Positions 22,221 through 33,537 are shown, counted from the stretch's first letter. The stretch is 64,000 nt of DNA from Stramonita haemastoma (GCA_030674155.1 CM060322.1:66443736-66507735); one strand, 5' to 3'. Numbers and translations: made by a program. Notes: generated by a model from the letters alone, not told the origin.

Positions 22221-22909
22221 GTGTGTGTGTTTACATGGTAAGGTGTGTTGGGGGAGGGGGGAAGGGGTTTGCGAACTGGTAAGTTCACACACACACATGA
22301 CTACTGAAAGCAATGTGTTGAAATTCTTGTCAGACAGATCTGTGGATGAAACAAGAAAATGATAGAGAAGAGAGCTAATCAGTTCAGAGACCAAATGAAA
22401 AAATATTGAATGATTGCATCTACTGAAGCTTCCTCACAAATGCTACAATAAGCAAATGCTAAACCTTGTAAAGCATCTACTGACTTTCAGAAAACTGGGA
22501 ATGTGTAATGACTAAATGGAAAATGGAATCTACATATATGACAGAGAAAGTTGGCAAATGTGTCAGGAAAACTGGGAGATGTTTAACACTCTAAAGAAAA
22601 GCCAGTCACTAATCCTTTTAGGAAATACGGAGCAAAGCTTGGCACAAAGTACTAGTCCTGCACTGTGAAGTTGTTGAAGGCATCAGAGAAAATGAACACA
22701 ACTGTCTACACTAAGTAAGCATGCAGTCTGATCCCTGTCTGGCCTTCCCAGTTATACAAGGTTTACTGTAGAGCAGGTGGGGGCATGTATCTACATTTAA
22801 GTTACTACATGTTATAGTCATATTTAATTTCAGAATATTATGTAGTGATCGGTAGTCTACATTTAAAATACTAGTCATAAATTTTCAAATCTGATGTATT
22901 GTATTATTA

Positions 22910-22910
22910 T

Positions 22911-22975
<65 letters not shown>

Positions 22976-22978
22976 TAA
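22910..22978. repeat. (AAT)n microsatellite
   Basis: Orthologous position to the longer AAT tract at 55817-55943. Confidence 0.95.
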
Positions 22979-22989
22979 TAACATTGTAT

Positions 22990-23255
22990 CTATGTTTAAA
23001 TGCTACATCGCCATATATCTAAACTGCCACAGTAATGTATCTAGGCTAACAAGATACAGTCATCTATCTATAATTTAGGCGCTACAGTCATATATCTAGG
23101 TTAAAAAAAGCTACAGTCATTGTATCTAGGTTCAAAAACTACAGCAATGTATCTAGGTTCAAAAAGCTACAGTCATGTATCTAGGTTAAATAAAAAACAA
23201 CTACAGTCCTGTATCTAGGTTAAAAAAAGTAGAGTTATGTATCTAGGTTGAAAGT
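22990..23255. repeat. ~30-bp minisatellite 'TACAGTCATGTATCTAGGTT'
   Basis: At least eight variable units built on CTACAGTCATGTATCTAGGT plus an A-rich linker of 6-14 bases. Degenerate early units reach back to about 22780. Bases 23260-23820 hold a (TG)n tract at about 23455-23495 and no gene I can support. Confidence 0.8.
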
Positions 23256-23824
23256 GATAAGAAATGTCAGAAGGAAATCAAAGGATATCCAAAGGAAACT
23301 GTACCTAACCACAACACTCCATAAGCAGATTCCAACCTCCTCAGAAAAACTGTGGCTGATGATGAACTACAAGAATTGTGACTAAAGAAGTTGAGCAAGC
23401 ATAAACTAAAACAATGCAGTAGTATGGTATCAGATCTTAGCAGTACTATAGTAAGTGTGTGTGTGTGTGTGTGCACGCATGTGTGTGTGTGTGTCCCATA
23501 GACCAACCAGTATCTCATATAAAAGCAACATCAAAACTCTATTTGATAAAAGAAGAATAAAAGAAATAAAGCTACAAGCCAATTATGGCCATTCAGACGG
23601 CTTTTTATAGCCTCACTCAGTAATCTGCTGAACCTGAACACTAGTTTACAGCTCTCTGGCAGTGTTCATCTGGAGGTCAATTCAACACTCTCTAATCCCC
23701 AATATCTGAAGATTTTCAGGACTGCTAAGACACAGCCTTAAATTTCAAAATCTTACTTTACAAACTTTTTTTTTTTTTAAAGGAGAAGAAAACACCATTA
23801 ATTCTAAACAGTTAACAACATACA

Positions 23825-24030
23825 TGTGAAAATGATTTTCTGTGTGTGTCTGTCTTATTTTATTTATTTTGTTTTATTCTTTTATATCAAGGATAATAGA
23901 ATAAGCTCTCATACTTTTTTACATTCAGTCCCTGTGTGTATGCCATTTTTTTGTAAATTGTGTGTGTGTGTGCTTCTGTGTGTCTGCCTTTGTGTCCGTG
24001 TGGGTTTTTCTTTTAAATTTTTATTCATTT
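23825..24030 (-). repeat. SINE-like 3' tail (minus)
   Basis: TTTTATATCAAGGATAATAG followed by AATAAGC is the reverse of the common tail ending many SINEs in this window; truncated. Confidence 0.5.
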
Positions 24031-24046
24031 ATTTACTTTCACTCCC

Positions 24047-24259
24047 TGATTCTTGCTAGCTAAAAATTCCACAATGGAGCCAAAAGCTGGTGCCAATGTC
24101 CTGTAAACTGCTTTAAAGAATGTCTGGTTCATACTGGACAGAGTCATGTTACTGAACAGTGCCCACCCAACCTGACCACACACTGAAAAGTTATACTTGA
24201 AAACATTATTAGCAAGAAATATTTTGAAGTTTTCATAAACAGTACTATCTTCAAGGCAA
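24047..24259 (-). CDS. Candidate exon 'FSVCGQVGWALFSNMTLSS'
   Basis: Minus-strand acceptor GATGTTCAG, then a 71-codon open frame: CLEDSTVYENFKIFLANNVF, KYNFSVCGQVGWALFSNM, TLSSMNQTFFKAVYRTLAPA and FGSIVEFLASKNQGVK, then a GTAAAT donor (24041-24046). A diverged, frameshifted copy is at 41503-41660. Mixed hydrophobic and charged sequence, family unknown. Splice borders and length make a decayed host exon plausible. Confidence 0.35.
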
Positions 24260-24553
24260 CTGAACATCAAATCTATTGAAGATGATTTTACAAAACATGT
24301 TTCTAAAAGTTCAAAAGCATTTTAACTCAAGAATAGAAGAATAAATGTTTATGTCTACAACAATCCAAATCAACTAGATTCCTAAAAAGAAAGCCTGCCA
24401 AATTCTACATTTGATTCAGGGTTAGACTTTACAAATGAACAACAACAACTAAAATCAGGGTACAAGGGGTGGAGTAGTCAGGTGACATCAGACATTGAGC
24501 TGTTGTCAAACTAAAGAGGACTATTTGGGATGATGAAGAAATGAACAGAAGAG

Positions 24554-24930
24554 AGGGGTGACTCAGTTGACCACACACCAGGAATTTTGCAACCAAGACT
24601 GTACTGACTTTGGATAATAGCACTCTGACCTCTCAACCCAGACTGTACTGACATTGGATAATACCACACTGTCTTCTCAACTGACATTGTACTGACTTTG
24701 GATAATAACACACTGACCACTCAACCCAGACTGTACTGACTCTAGACAACACAACACTGATCTCTAAACCCAGACTGTACTGAGAACAGAAGGAATCCTG
24801 AAATTTATGTAATGTCACCAGCTACACAGACTGTAAAAGGTTATACTGAGGGTAGAAGGAATCCTGACTACCAGTAAATCTATCATGATGGCATCAGCTA
24901 CACACAGATTGTGAAGGGTTATACTGAGGA
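24554..24930. repeat. ~45-bp minisatellite plus ~65-bp direct repeats
   Basis: Units of CCCAGACTGTACTGACTTTG-GATAATAACACACTGACC repeat about five times to 24785. Then AGAAGGAATCCTGA...CAGACTGT...GGTTATACTGAG repeats twice to three times. Partly repeated near 41790. Confidence 0.75.
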
Positions 24931-25123
24931 CAGAACCAAATCCTTGACAGCAGGGGAAAGACCAAAGGTGGGTAGTGGGGAAGGTTGAACAACAACAGTA
25001 CAAAGGGAAAAAAAAAATTTACACAACTGATTTCTAACATGTATAAAGCACTAGGCTCTCTCTCCCTCCTTCCACACACACACACACACATGTATATGTG
25101 TTGTAGTGTGTATATGTTGTCAA

Positions 25124-25125
<2 letters not shown>

Positions 25126-25210
<85 letters not shown>

Positions 25211-25290
25211 AACACACACGCAAACAAACAACACATACACACACAAATATATACCCATACTCACACACACATACACACACCACCAATCCC
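25126..25290. repeat. (CA)n microsatellite
   Basis: Pure CA run 25128-25203 with CA-rich flanks. Confidence 0.95.
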
Positions 25291-25690
25291 AACTCCACTC
25301 CCCAAAAAGTCCTTCAAATGAGACTATAAACAAAAATTCTTTGTTTGAACTCATGTAGAACATCTTGTGTACATGTTAAAGCCTAGTTGGCATTTTAGAA
25401 GAGTAGGTCATTCTCCCAGTGGGAAGAGAGACAAACTTCACAAAACTGCATACACACAGCGCACAAATCCAACATCACTCAGTGATGAGTGCTATGCTAA
25501 ATTTAGAGCATCCTTTCTCATATATATATAGATCTAGTTGGCCCCTTCTGGGCTGGGAAAGATTAATAAGGAGCTGAGATGAGCTTAAAGTGGGGAAAAC
25601 TGACAGTTGTGTACACAGAAACTACTGTGAAAAAAGCACATGGGTGCTTATTCCCTTATCCTTAAAATAAAAGCATAAAATAAAAAATAA
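25290..25690 (+). repeat. tRNA-SINE, 5'-truncated
   Basis: Body CCCCAAAAAGTCCTTCAAAT-GAGACTATAAAC matches the SINE at 42945-43275. Tail GTGCTTATTCCCTTATCCTT-AAAATAAAAG at 25645-25690. Head replaced by (CA)n. Confidence 0.65.
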
Positions 25691-25742
25691 AAACTAATAA
25701 ATTTTACAAAAATAGTAACAACACACACTGAGCACCCCTAAA

Positions 25743-26195
25743 ATGTGGTTAATCCACAGGTTTACCTCCACTATTTTGTATTTTGTATTTTGTACCACTT
25801 TATGTCACGGCAGATTTCTCTGCGTGAAATTCGGGGAGAGCACCCGGGGAGAGCGTGTTGCCACATGTGCAGCGCCTACCCATTTTTTTTTTCTTTTTCC
25901 TGCATGCAAGTGTATTTGTTTTCCCTATCAGAGTGGCTTTTTTCTACAGAATTTTGCCAGGGACAACCCCCTTGTTGCCGTGGGTTCTTTTATGTGCGCT
26001 AAATAGTGATGTGTAACACACCGGACCTCGGTTTATCGTCTCTGAAAGACTAGCGCCCAGACCACCACTCATGGTCTAATGGATGGGGAAAAAGTTTTTG
26101 GTCCAAACGGGGTACGAACCGCGCACACACCGACCCCGACCCGGACTTTTTGCTTTCTAGGCAAGGCGCGTGACCACTTAGACCACCAATCCACT
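25743..26195 (-). repeat. tRNA-derived SINE, second family
   Basis: On the minus strand the head at 26195 reads TGGTCTAAGTGGTCACGCGC (box A-like) and GGTTCGTACCCC (box B), both internal pol III promoter elements of a tRNA-derived head. The body has CTGAAAGAC-type and GCGCACATAAAAGAACCCAC-type blocks shared with 43302-43680. The 3' end has ATTTTGT-type short repeats (about 25775-25800). Confidence 0.75.
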
Positions 26196-26869
26196 ATCTG
26201 AACAGAAGCCACATGTTAACACAGAAGTATCATAAACTGAAAAAGGGACTAACATGTAATACTTGGCCACTCTTCAACTAAAGTTAGCACTGTTTAAAGT
26301 TGTTTCCTCTTTCAGTGGAAAAGCTGCATCAATTCTCTAGCCTGAAGTTGATGGCCTAAGAGTAACAGACTGCACTTCTTTGAAAGACTACAAATCCTCT
26401 AGCAACTTTTTATAGGGAGGCCAGGAACAATTTTGTTTTTTTCCTTAAAATTTACATTCCTGATAAAATGGACCACTCCTATCTGATAGAAATATCGTTA
26501 AGATGTTTCGTTTGCTTTATAAAGCACACCTTTCTCTTGTCTATTACTGCAAAGCTGTGCAGCACACAATATGTGGAGATGCTGGCTGTTTGTTTGCCTG
26601 GGAGAATCATGGGAGGAAAGGAGATGGATTTCATTTCTACAAGCCCTGTGGGGACTGAAGAGGCTGATGGGTGAGAAGCACAATCTGCTGCATGCTGGGC
26701 AATTGAAGGAAGGAACTGCTGGTTGGTGGTCCCCTCATCACTCCTCTTGCCTCTAAAACTTCTCTTTTGCTGTGATGAATCTCTGATGTTCACACTTTAT
26801 GCTGGCTCTTTGGGTGGAATAGTGAAACTTGCCCCACTGCCATGTCTGGTGCTTGATTTCTGAGACTAT

Positions 26870-27075
26870 AAACCATGGCACACAAGCGAACACATGCAGA
26901 ACACCTTGTTGCACACACGTTAAATCCTGTTTTACTTTTTGTAAGAGTAGGCAATCGTATGCTGGTGGGAACAGATGACAAGATTGACAAAACTGCAAAC
27001 ACACAGAGACTGGATGCAAAAAAGGATACGATTGCTTATTCCATTATCCTCAATAAAAAAAAAAAATAATAAAAA
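26870..27075 (+). repeat. SINE body/tail fragment
   Basis: CACACGTTAAATCCTGTTTT, GTAAGAGTAGGCAATCGTAT and ATTGCTTATTCCATTATCCT then an A-rich tail, as in the 42945-43275 SINE. The preceding 26200-26870 DNA includes sequence (26760-26865) repeated at 42115-42230 and no identifiable gene. Confidence 0.6.
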
Positions 27076-27184
27076 TAAAAACACAAAACACTCAAAACAC
27101 ACACACACAAGCACACAAAACACAAGCACACAAAACACAAATGCACACAAAACACAAACACACACTCACACACAAAGCACGCAC

Positions 27185-27345
27185 ATGAGATGAGATTGCC
27201 TGGTGGATTAGAGCATTGCCTAATGGGCTTGTGATTTGTTGACTTTATTTTGAATTCCATTAAAGGAGATATTTTCTCCTGAAATATCAGTGCTGACTGA
27301 ACTCCCCCAAATGTTGTTCAGATGAGACTATAAACTGAGGTCTAA
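27185..27345 (+). repeat. SINE head fragment
   Basis: GCCTGGTGGATTAGAGCATT (box A-like), then GGAGATATTTTCTCCTGAAA and GTTCAGATGAGACTATAAAC, aligned with the head and body of the 42945 SINE. Inserted at the 3' end of the LINE that follows. Confidence 0.6.
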
Positions 27346-27552
27346 TTTGCAAGTATGCAAGGCTTGATTTAAAGAGGTTGATTCTAGGTATTGGTAGTTC
27401 AATTTTGGAAAGATATCTGGAGGTCATATGAAATTTAGAATAGAGGGTTTTTGGAGCATGTCCTGTCATCATTTTATGCATAAACATTCCTTTATTTAAG
27501 GGTAAACATGTCTTTTAATGGAAGAACCTCCAGTGTTGCATAGTCTGATGCA

Positions 27553-29175
27553 CTAAAGGTAGAAGATTTTAGAAGAACTGCTTTTGAGTGCTCTTTTGTA
27601 ACTGCTATTTAGAGGTTTGAGAGTATTGGCACTTGTTGTGTCAACTAGGGTAGAACAACAGTTGATTGAAGATATAATGTATGCATGTAGGAATAATTTT
27701 CTGGCATGTGTGTTGGTAAAGTGTTTGATTTTGCAAAGCTGGTATACATGTTTTGAAACTGGTTTTGATAATTTATTTATGTGTGCCATCCATGAAAGAT
27801 TGTTGTCAATCACAATACCTAGAAGTTTATGGTTATCAACTTACTCAATAGTTTCCTTGTTTATAAATATGGGTAGAAGTCTAATTGTCATCTTTTGTCT
27901 CTTTTGTCTTGTAATAAGCATGACGTTGGTTTTTTGTGTTTATATATTTGAGTGAGTTTCATCTCAACTTGTTGCTTTATACAATTTCTACAAATTGTAA
28001 CATTTTTGAGTTGGCCCAGGTGCTGAGGTGGGAGAGCTTGCGGGAGTGTGGGACCTCTGACTTCCTGGTTCTCGGTTGCAAGTGCTGATGTCAGCTTCTG
28101 CTGGAAAGGACTAGAATTCTACTGAAAGAAAAAAAACAAACTTTTTTGTGGGTTTAGTGACATATGGTTATAATTGGACCATTTGCTTAGAGAATCAATG
28201 CTACTTTGTAATGAGGCAGATATTTGATTAAGATTGGTATTATTAGTATGAATTGTTGTGTCATCACAGAAAAGCTCACATGATTCTTTAATGTAGAGTT
28301 GAAGGTCATTAACATATATAGAGAATAAAAGTGGACCTAGAACAGACCCTTGAGGTATCCCATATTTTACTGGTAGTGTAGATGATTTAATGTTATTGAT
28401 CGAAATGTATTGTCTATTATGCAGTAATGATTTGATTAACTTCAGACCGTTATCAGATATGCCATATAGCATTAGTTTTCAGCATAGTAGTTCATGGTCA
28501 ATTACATCAAAGGCTTTAGCAAAGTCAACAAAAAGGGCTCCACAATATTTATTATCATTTATATTGTTGTGCCAAGAATCTATACTGTTAGTAAGAGCTG
28601 TGTGGCAAGAATGATTTTTCCTGAATCCTGATTGGTTATTAATTAAAAGACTAAAATGTTCTAAATGATTACTAAGGTGTTTGTGTATATGTTTTTAAAA
28701 TGGTTTGGATATAATTGATAAAACTGATATTGGCCTGTAGTTACATGGTTTTGGAGAGTCACCAGATTTATGAAAGGGAAATTACTTTAGCCAGTTTGAA
28801 TTGTGATGGGAAGTGACATTTTCCAATATACAAGTTATAAACATAAGTGAGCGTCTCAGTTACAAAAGGGAGCTGCCATTTTGAGAATGTTTCCATCCAC
28901 ACCATCTGGACCTTGACTTTTTGTTTGTTTTAAGCATTGTAGGAATTGGTAAACTTCAGTTATGTTCAATAGTGGTATTTTCAAAGCTGATTTGATATTT
29001 TTGGATCCGCAAAAAGGTTTTAGTTTTTCTAGGGAGTTTTGTGTAGCATCATTGTTTTTTATCAATAAATCTTGCATGGTGGTAAAATAGGTATTTAGGC
29101 AATCAGGAGAAATACTCTAAATAGTGGAAGGTGAGGAAAATTTATTAGTTAGCTGGTTGATAGCTTTCCACATTG
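27553..29175 (-). pseudogene. LINE ORF2 part: linker end, RT and C-terminus
   Basis: Frames at 28856-29077 (QCLKQTKSQGPDGVDGNILK), about 28540-28119 (AKAFDVIDHELL, NDNGLK-type, YGIPQGSVLGP, FCDDTTIHTN, LNPQKS) and 27553-27813 (MIDNNLSWMAHINKLSKPVS) belong to one ORF2 broken by stops. RT motifs A, B and C are recognisable. Confidence 0.75.
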
Positions 29176-29467
29176 ATCTTAATATTAATAATACATGGAA
29201 TTTATATAGCGCTATATCTTGTAAAACAAATCAAAGTGCTTGCACTTGACCCTCACAACAAACAACCAATGACAATAAATAATTCTAGCAAATTTGAAAG
29301 CACACACACGTGCGTGCGCGCACGCGCACACACACACGCACACACACACACATACACACACATACACACATACACACTTATAGAGGTTATACATTTTGAC
29401 AGGGTGAATGGAATTTCAATTGTTGAAGGTAGGGACAAATAGGAGATGAAAACAGAAGACAAAAATC

Positions 29468-29824
29468 TTAGGTTTGAAACAAGTATGTCTTGAGGTTGGA
29501 TTTAAAAGTGTCATATGTAGGCTTTTGCCGAAGGGAGAGAGGGAGGTCATTCCAGATTGAAGGACCAGAAATAGAGAAAGAGAGGCGGCCAATGGTAGAT
29601 AGGTTGAATCTTGGAATTTTTAAGGATAAGGTATCTGCAGCACCCGAGTGAAGGGAACGAAAAGGTGTGTACACGTGAAGACATTCACATAGGTAGGACG
29701 GTGCTGTTTTGTGGAGACATTTATAACAGAGAGTACTGATCTTGTAGTTACCTCTCTGTGACGAATTCTGCCTACCGATGATGCTGGAAGACCAGCCAAA
29801 AGATAATTGTAATAGTCCAGGCAT
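29468..29824 (-). pseudogene. L2-like LINE, C-terminal part
   Basis: Frame with TLCYKCLHKTAPSYLCECLH, RSLHSGAADTLSLKIPRF and SFSISGPSIWNDLPLSLRQK, ending LKTYLFQT: the hallmark C-terminus of CR1/L2 ORF2. Separated from the RT by an internal duplication. Confidence 0.85.
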
Positions 29825-30112
29825 GAGAGAATAAGAGAAGTGACTAGTTTGGATGTTGCATCAGTGGACAGGTACTTTCGAAGTATTGACGAATTCTATT
29901 GAAGTTGTTGTGATAAAAGACAGTTTGTGTTTGATCCCTACAAGCATGGATTCGGTTTTATCTGCGTTTAATTGTAATTTGTTCTGTATCATCCAGTTTT
30001 GGATATCTTGAAGGCAGTAGGACATATTTGTCAAGAGAGAAGGCAGGTTTTCAGGTGTATCACTGCCTGTGCCACAGAGAGGTAACTACAAGATCAGTAC
30101 TCTCTGTGGCAC
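29779..30112. repeat. Internal duplication with hairpin in the L2-like LINE
   Basis: 29779-30062 repeats 30215-30632 with about 130 bp missing. Then 30063-30112 forms a stem: CCTGTGCCACAGAGAG and its exact complement CTCTCTGTGGCACAGG around an 18-nt loop. The stem/loop sequence is also the reverse complement of about 29729-29760, so a small inversion accompanied the duplication. Confidence 0.75.
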
Positions 30113-31060
30113 AGGCAGCCAGTGGAGAGATTGCAAGAGAGGAGTAATGTGTTCAGATTTTTTCTTTCTGAGGACCAGTCGAGCTGCAAAGTTTTGTATA
30201 CTTTGGAGAGAGTGGATAGATGATGCTGGAAGACCAGCCAAAAGATAATTGTAATAGTCCAGGCATGAGAGAATAAGAGAAGTGACTAGTTTGGATGTTG
30301 CATCAGTGTACAGGTACTTTCGAATTGCACTAATACGCCGTAGTTGATAGTAGCATGACTGACAGGTCTGGGTGATGAATTTTTGCATGGAGAGTGTGTT
30401 GTCAATAACGACTCCTAGATACTTTACAGCACTGGATAGAGGGACTGACGTATTGACGAATTCTATTGAAGTTGTTGTGATAAAAGACAGTTTGTGTTTG
30501 ATCCCTACAAGCATGGATTCGGTTTTATCTGCATTTAATTGTAATTTGTTCTGTATCATCCAGTTTTGGATATCTTGAAGGCAGTAGGACATATTTGTCA
30601 AGAGAGAAGGCAGGTTTTCAGGTGTATCACTGCTTAGAATCTGAGAGTCGTCTGCATAAAAGTAATGGTTGATCTGATGACGGCTAATAACATGTGACAG
30701 GGGAGCAGTATGTAGAGTAAAGAGAACAGGGCCTAGAACAGATCCTTGAGGGACTCCGCATTCTAGTTTGGTTGGTGTGGAATGAATCTTGTTTACTGCC
30801 ACAGTTTGGAATCGGTTTGCCAGGTACGAACTAAACCAGGTGAGGGCAGTGCCTTTAATACCAAAAGTGTTTTGGAGACGGGAGAGAAGAATTGAATGGT
30901 CTATAGTATCAAATGCTGCAGATAAGTCAAGAAGAGTGAGAAGGGAGATTTTCCCTGAGTCAAAGGCATGTAGAAGCGAGTTTAAGGTGTGCACTAGGGT
31001 GGTTTTGGTGCTGTGGTTGATGCGGTAGGCAGACTGGAACGGGGGGAGAAGGATATTGGA
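30086..31060 (-). pseudogene. L2-like reverse transcriptase
   Basis: The open frame covers FQSAYRINHSTKTTLVHTLN upstream and LLDLSAAFDTIDHSILLSRL (motif A), ECGVPQGSVLGPVLFTLHTA (motif B), HYFYADDSQILSS (motif C, YADD intact), LNADKTESMLVG and HWLPVPQRV. Only the RT and part of the C-terminal region remain; the endonuclease is missing, so 5' truncated. The frame ends at a rearranged segment (see 29779-30112) before the C-terminal piece at 29468-29824. Confidence 0.85.
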
Positions 31061-31106
31061 ATGGAGATGGCTGTTGAGTTGTTTCAGAACAACAACATCT
31101 TCAATT

Positions 31107-31328
31107 TTATTTGGAAGAAGTAAGATTTTGAAAGTATTTTTGTTTACTTGCTCGCTTTAAGGAATTAACTTTGTTTCTTTGTGCCTTGTATTCATCAAAT
31201 TTTCCTGCTTTTAACAAGTTATCTCGATGCTGTGCTTCAGATAATATTTCCTTTGTTATCCATTCAGGTTGTACTTTATGCCTTACTCTGTGGGTTTTAA
31301 AGGGAGCATGTTTATTATATATAGACAT
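31107..31328 (-). pseudogene. LINE ORF2 linker (CR1/Rex-like)
   Basis: KHAPFKTHRVRHKVQPEWIT and RNKVNSLKRASKQKYFQN: the basic region between endonuclease and RT. Equivalent region of the second LINE is at about 38900-39170. Confidence 0.7.
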
Positions 31329-31527
31329 AAAAGTTTCAAGCCTTCTTGAAGCCTTCCCCGGTCAAGGCTTCTTCTGGATCTGTCAAGTTGTGAACATTGT
31401 TTAGCGAAGAAGTTAACAGATTATTTAGAAAATGATTTTCATTGCATTTTGCAAAAGATTGGTATGTAATTTCTTTGTGACCTATTTTTGGGATTTGTGT
31501 ACCTTTCCTATCCCATGTTACACATAT

Positions 31528-31948
31528 GTGACGCTTCACCACGAAATGAGTCGCTTAGCACATTTCCCAATTTTGCGCTAAGAGCCATTAAAAGCAGGAG
31601 GGGTGAAGTTGTCAATTTTGAGATTTTGATCAATTATTACACCATATCCGTTATTCTACCTTGTAATGAAATATTATGGCACAATTTTTATTCCTTTTCC
31701 TTTTAAATGGGTTTTGAAAATGCCCAAGCCGTCATTCTGACAATCTGTTTCGAAAATAAACTTGCCCGTTTTTCATTTTGTCACATCCTGCAGTCTATCA
31801 TTTCAATTTGTAATTACTCTGCACATGATTGTCCGATTTTCAATCTGTTTTTTGTATTGAATAGCCTTTCCATTGCAGAGTAGTAACTTGTCAATAACTA
31901 AAAATTGACCTCTGGTGCAATGCGACTCCTTATGTGGTGGAGCGTCAC
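31528..31948. mobile_element. MITE copy 1 (421 bp)
   Basis: TIR GTGACGCTTCACCAC / GTGGTGGAGCGTCAC, with ATAT duplicated at 31524-31527 and 31949-31952. Inserted into the LINE endonuclease region; the flanking LINE frame (31803-32198) runs into it, giving a chimeric open frame with no meaning. Confidence 0.85.
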
Positions 31949-31949
31949 A

Positions 31950-32675
31950 TATATAAAGATTGTCACTACAACCATAGATAGGAATACATAATTCCTTCAT
32001 GTTTTGTTTATCTGTTATGTAAACATGATCAATAAGTGTTTTACTGGTAGATGTTATGCGTGTTGGTGTATCTACAATATGTGTAAGGTTGTATGTGTCT
32101 AATTTGTTTACCCGTGAAGGTTGGGGTTTAAGTAAATCTATATTGAAATCACCAAACACTAGTGTTTCTGTGGTATGAAGAAATGCTGAGTCCATCATTG
32201 TGGAAAATCTATCTGTCCAATCTATTCTTTCAGATGGATTTCTGTAAATAAATCCTACTCTGATAGGTTTATTTCATTTTAGTTTGATTTTTATCCACAT
32301 TCACTCAACCTGATGATTTTCTAGGTTTTGAATTCTTTTATAGTTTATTGCTTTGCTGATATATACAAGTATCCCAGTGGACTTGGGGGATACTGGATCT
32401 TTGCATATGAGTTTGTAGCCGGGAATTATAACATCTGTATCCGGTACATTGTTTGAAAATCTGGATTCAGTGAATCCAAATACATGAAATGGTTTATCAG
32501 AATTGTATAATAGAGTCTGTACATCAGATATTTTGTTTAGAATACTATTTACATTCAAGTGTCCAATGCATAGTCCATCTTTTCTTGGCCATTTATTAGA
32601 TGAGATAACCATGCTGGTCAAATTATGGATGTGATCTACAAAATAACAAAACAAAAACAATAACAACAACAGCAA
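31950..32675 (-). pseudogene. LINE endonuclease remnants
   Basis: 32675-32301 holds LCIGHLNVNSILNKISDVQ and FHVFGFTESRFSNNVPDTDV with TGILVYIS. 32198-31950 holds TETLVFGDFNIDLLK, the GDFN block of APE-type endonucleases, and THIVDTPTRITSTSKTLIDH. Frameshifted between the two. Confidence 0.75.
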
Positions 32676-32954
32676 TAAAACCCCTCACAAATGCTAGTTT
32701 GAAGACAATGGCTTAGTTAAGCAAAATTACATAAACAATTAACTACAGTTCAACACTTTGAGAAGTACAGAACAAAGAACTACAGTATATATGTGTAACT
32801 TAATACAAAGCAAATCAAACCACAATAAAAGGAAAAGAGAAAAGCAATTACAGTAGAGAATTACAGTATATATGTGTAACTTAATACAAAGCAAATCAAA
32901 CCACAAAGCAAATCAAACTACAATAAAAGGAAAAGGGAGAAAGCTGAGTAGACA

Positions 32955-33112
<158 letters not shown>

Positions 33113-33207
33113 GTATAATTCTGCAAATATTAACATTTCTATAAACAATTTTTTTTTTAAAAGCATCCACCACCTAGCCATGTAAATACTCATATTATTA
33201 ATAACAA

Positions 33208-33340
33208 GAATGATGATGATAATTAAGAAAACGCAAACTACAATGAAGATGGCAAAAAAGACGCTAATGAGGATGATGGTGTTGAGGATGATGATGACGA
33301 TGATGGTGATGATGATGATAATGATGATGATGATATAAAC
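33208..33340. repeat. (GAT)n-rich tract
   Basis: GATGATGATGATAATGATGATG-type repeat with imperfect units. Confidence 0.9.
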
Positions 33341-33537
33341 AACGACTAGGACAAAATGCAAGATCCATGCTGAGTGACAATAATAGTGTTGATAATAGAT
33401 CAGTTCAATACATTTTTGGGTTCAATACATGTTTGGAGAAAGGAATGTCAAATCAGAAAGATTTATTAAGTAATTAAACAAGCTGGTTTTAAATCTCGAA
33501 AACTTAGATTCACATTTTAGGATCTCTGGAATATTGT

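Larger units (their letters stand above)
19040..22990 (+). repeat. Copy B of the duplicated exon segment
   Basis: Direct repeat of about 51380-55860 and inverted repeat of about 3340-6050. It is preceded by a transposon fragment instead of the RTE fragment, and after its AAT tract continues into unrelated DNA instead of the DUF7869-like gene. Shares with A, but not C, the insertion around 21640-21770. Confidence 0.85.
29185..31100 (-). mobile_element. L2-like LINE inserted in the CR1/Rex-like LINE
   Basis: Lies between two halves of the other LINE: the linker sequence ends near 31107 and resumes near 29175. The tail at 29190-29215 reads, on minus, AGCGCTATATAAATTCCATG then TATTATTA, typical of L2/CR1-type 3' ends. 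A (CA)n tract is embedded at 29307-29375. Confidence 0.75.
27287..32675 (-). mobile_element. CR1/Rex-like LINE, fragmented by later insertions
   Basis: Read on the minus strand from 32675: endonuclease start (LCIGHLNVNSILNK, GFTESRF), endonuclease end (LVFGDFNIDLLKP at about 32150), linker (EWITKEILSEAQHRDNLLKA at 31300-31110), linker end plus RT start (29170-28860), RT core with YGIPQGSVLGPLLFS (28350) and FCDDTT (28280), and a C-terminal region to 27287. Interrupted by an L2-like LINE (29185-31100) and a MITE (31528-31948). Many stops and frameshifts; the catalytic FADD has become FCDD. Dead copy. Clade is inferred from motif style. Confidence 0.8.

Noticed and set aside
26479..26793. 104-codon minus-strand frame as a host gene
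   Set aside because: No family match I can recall and no splice or start support; adjacent sequence is repeated at 42.1 kb, so it is probably repeat-derived.
31803..32198. 131-codon frame as one protein
   Set aside because: Its second half is MITE sequence; it is a fusion of a LINE endonuclease remnant and the inserted element.
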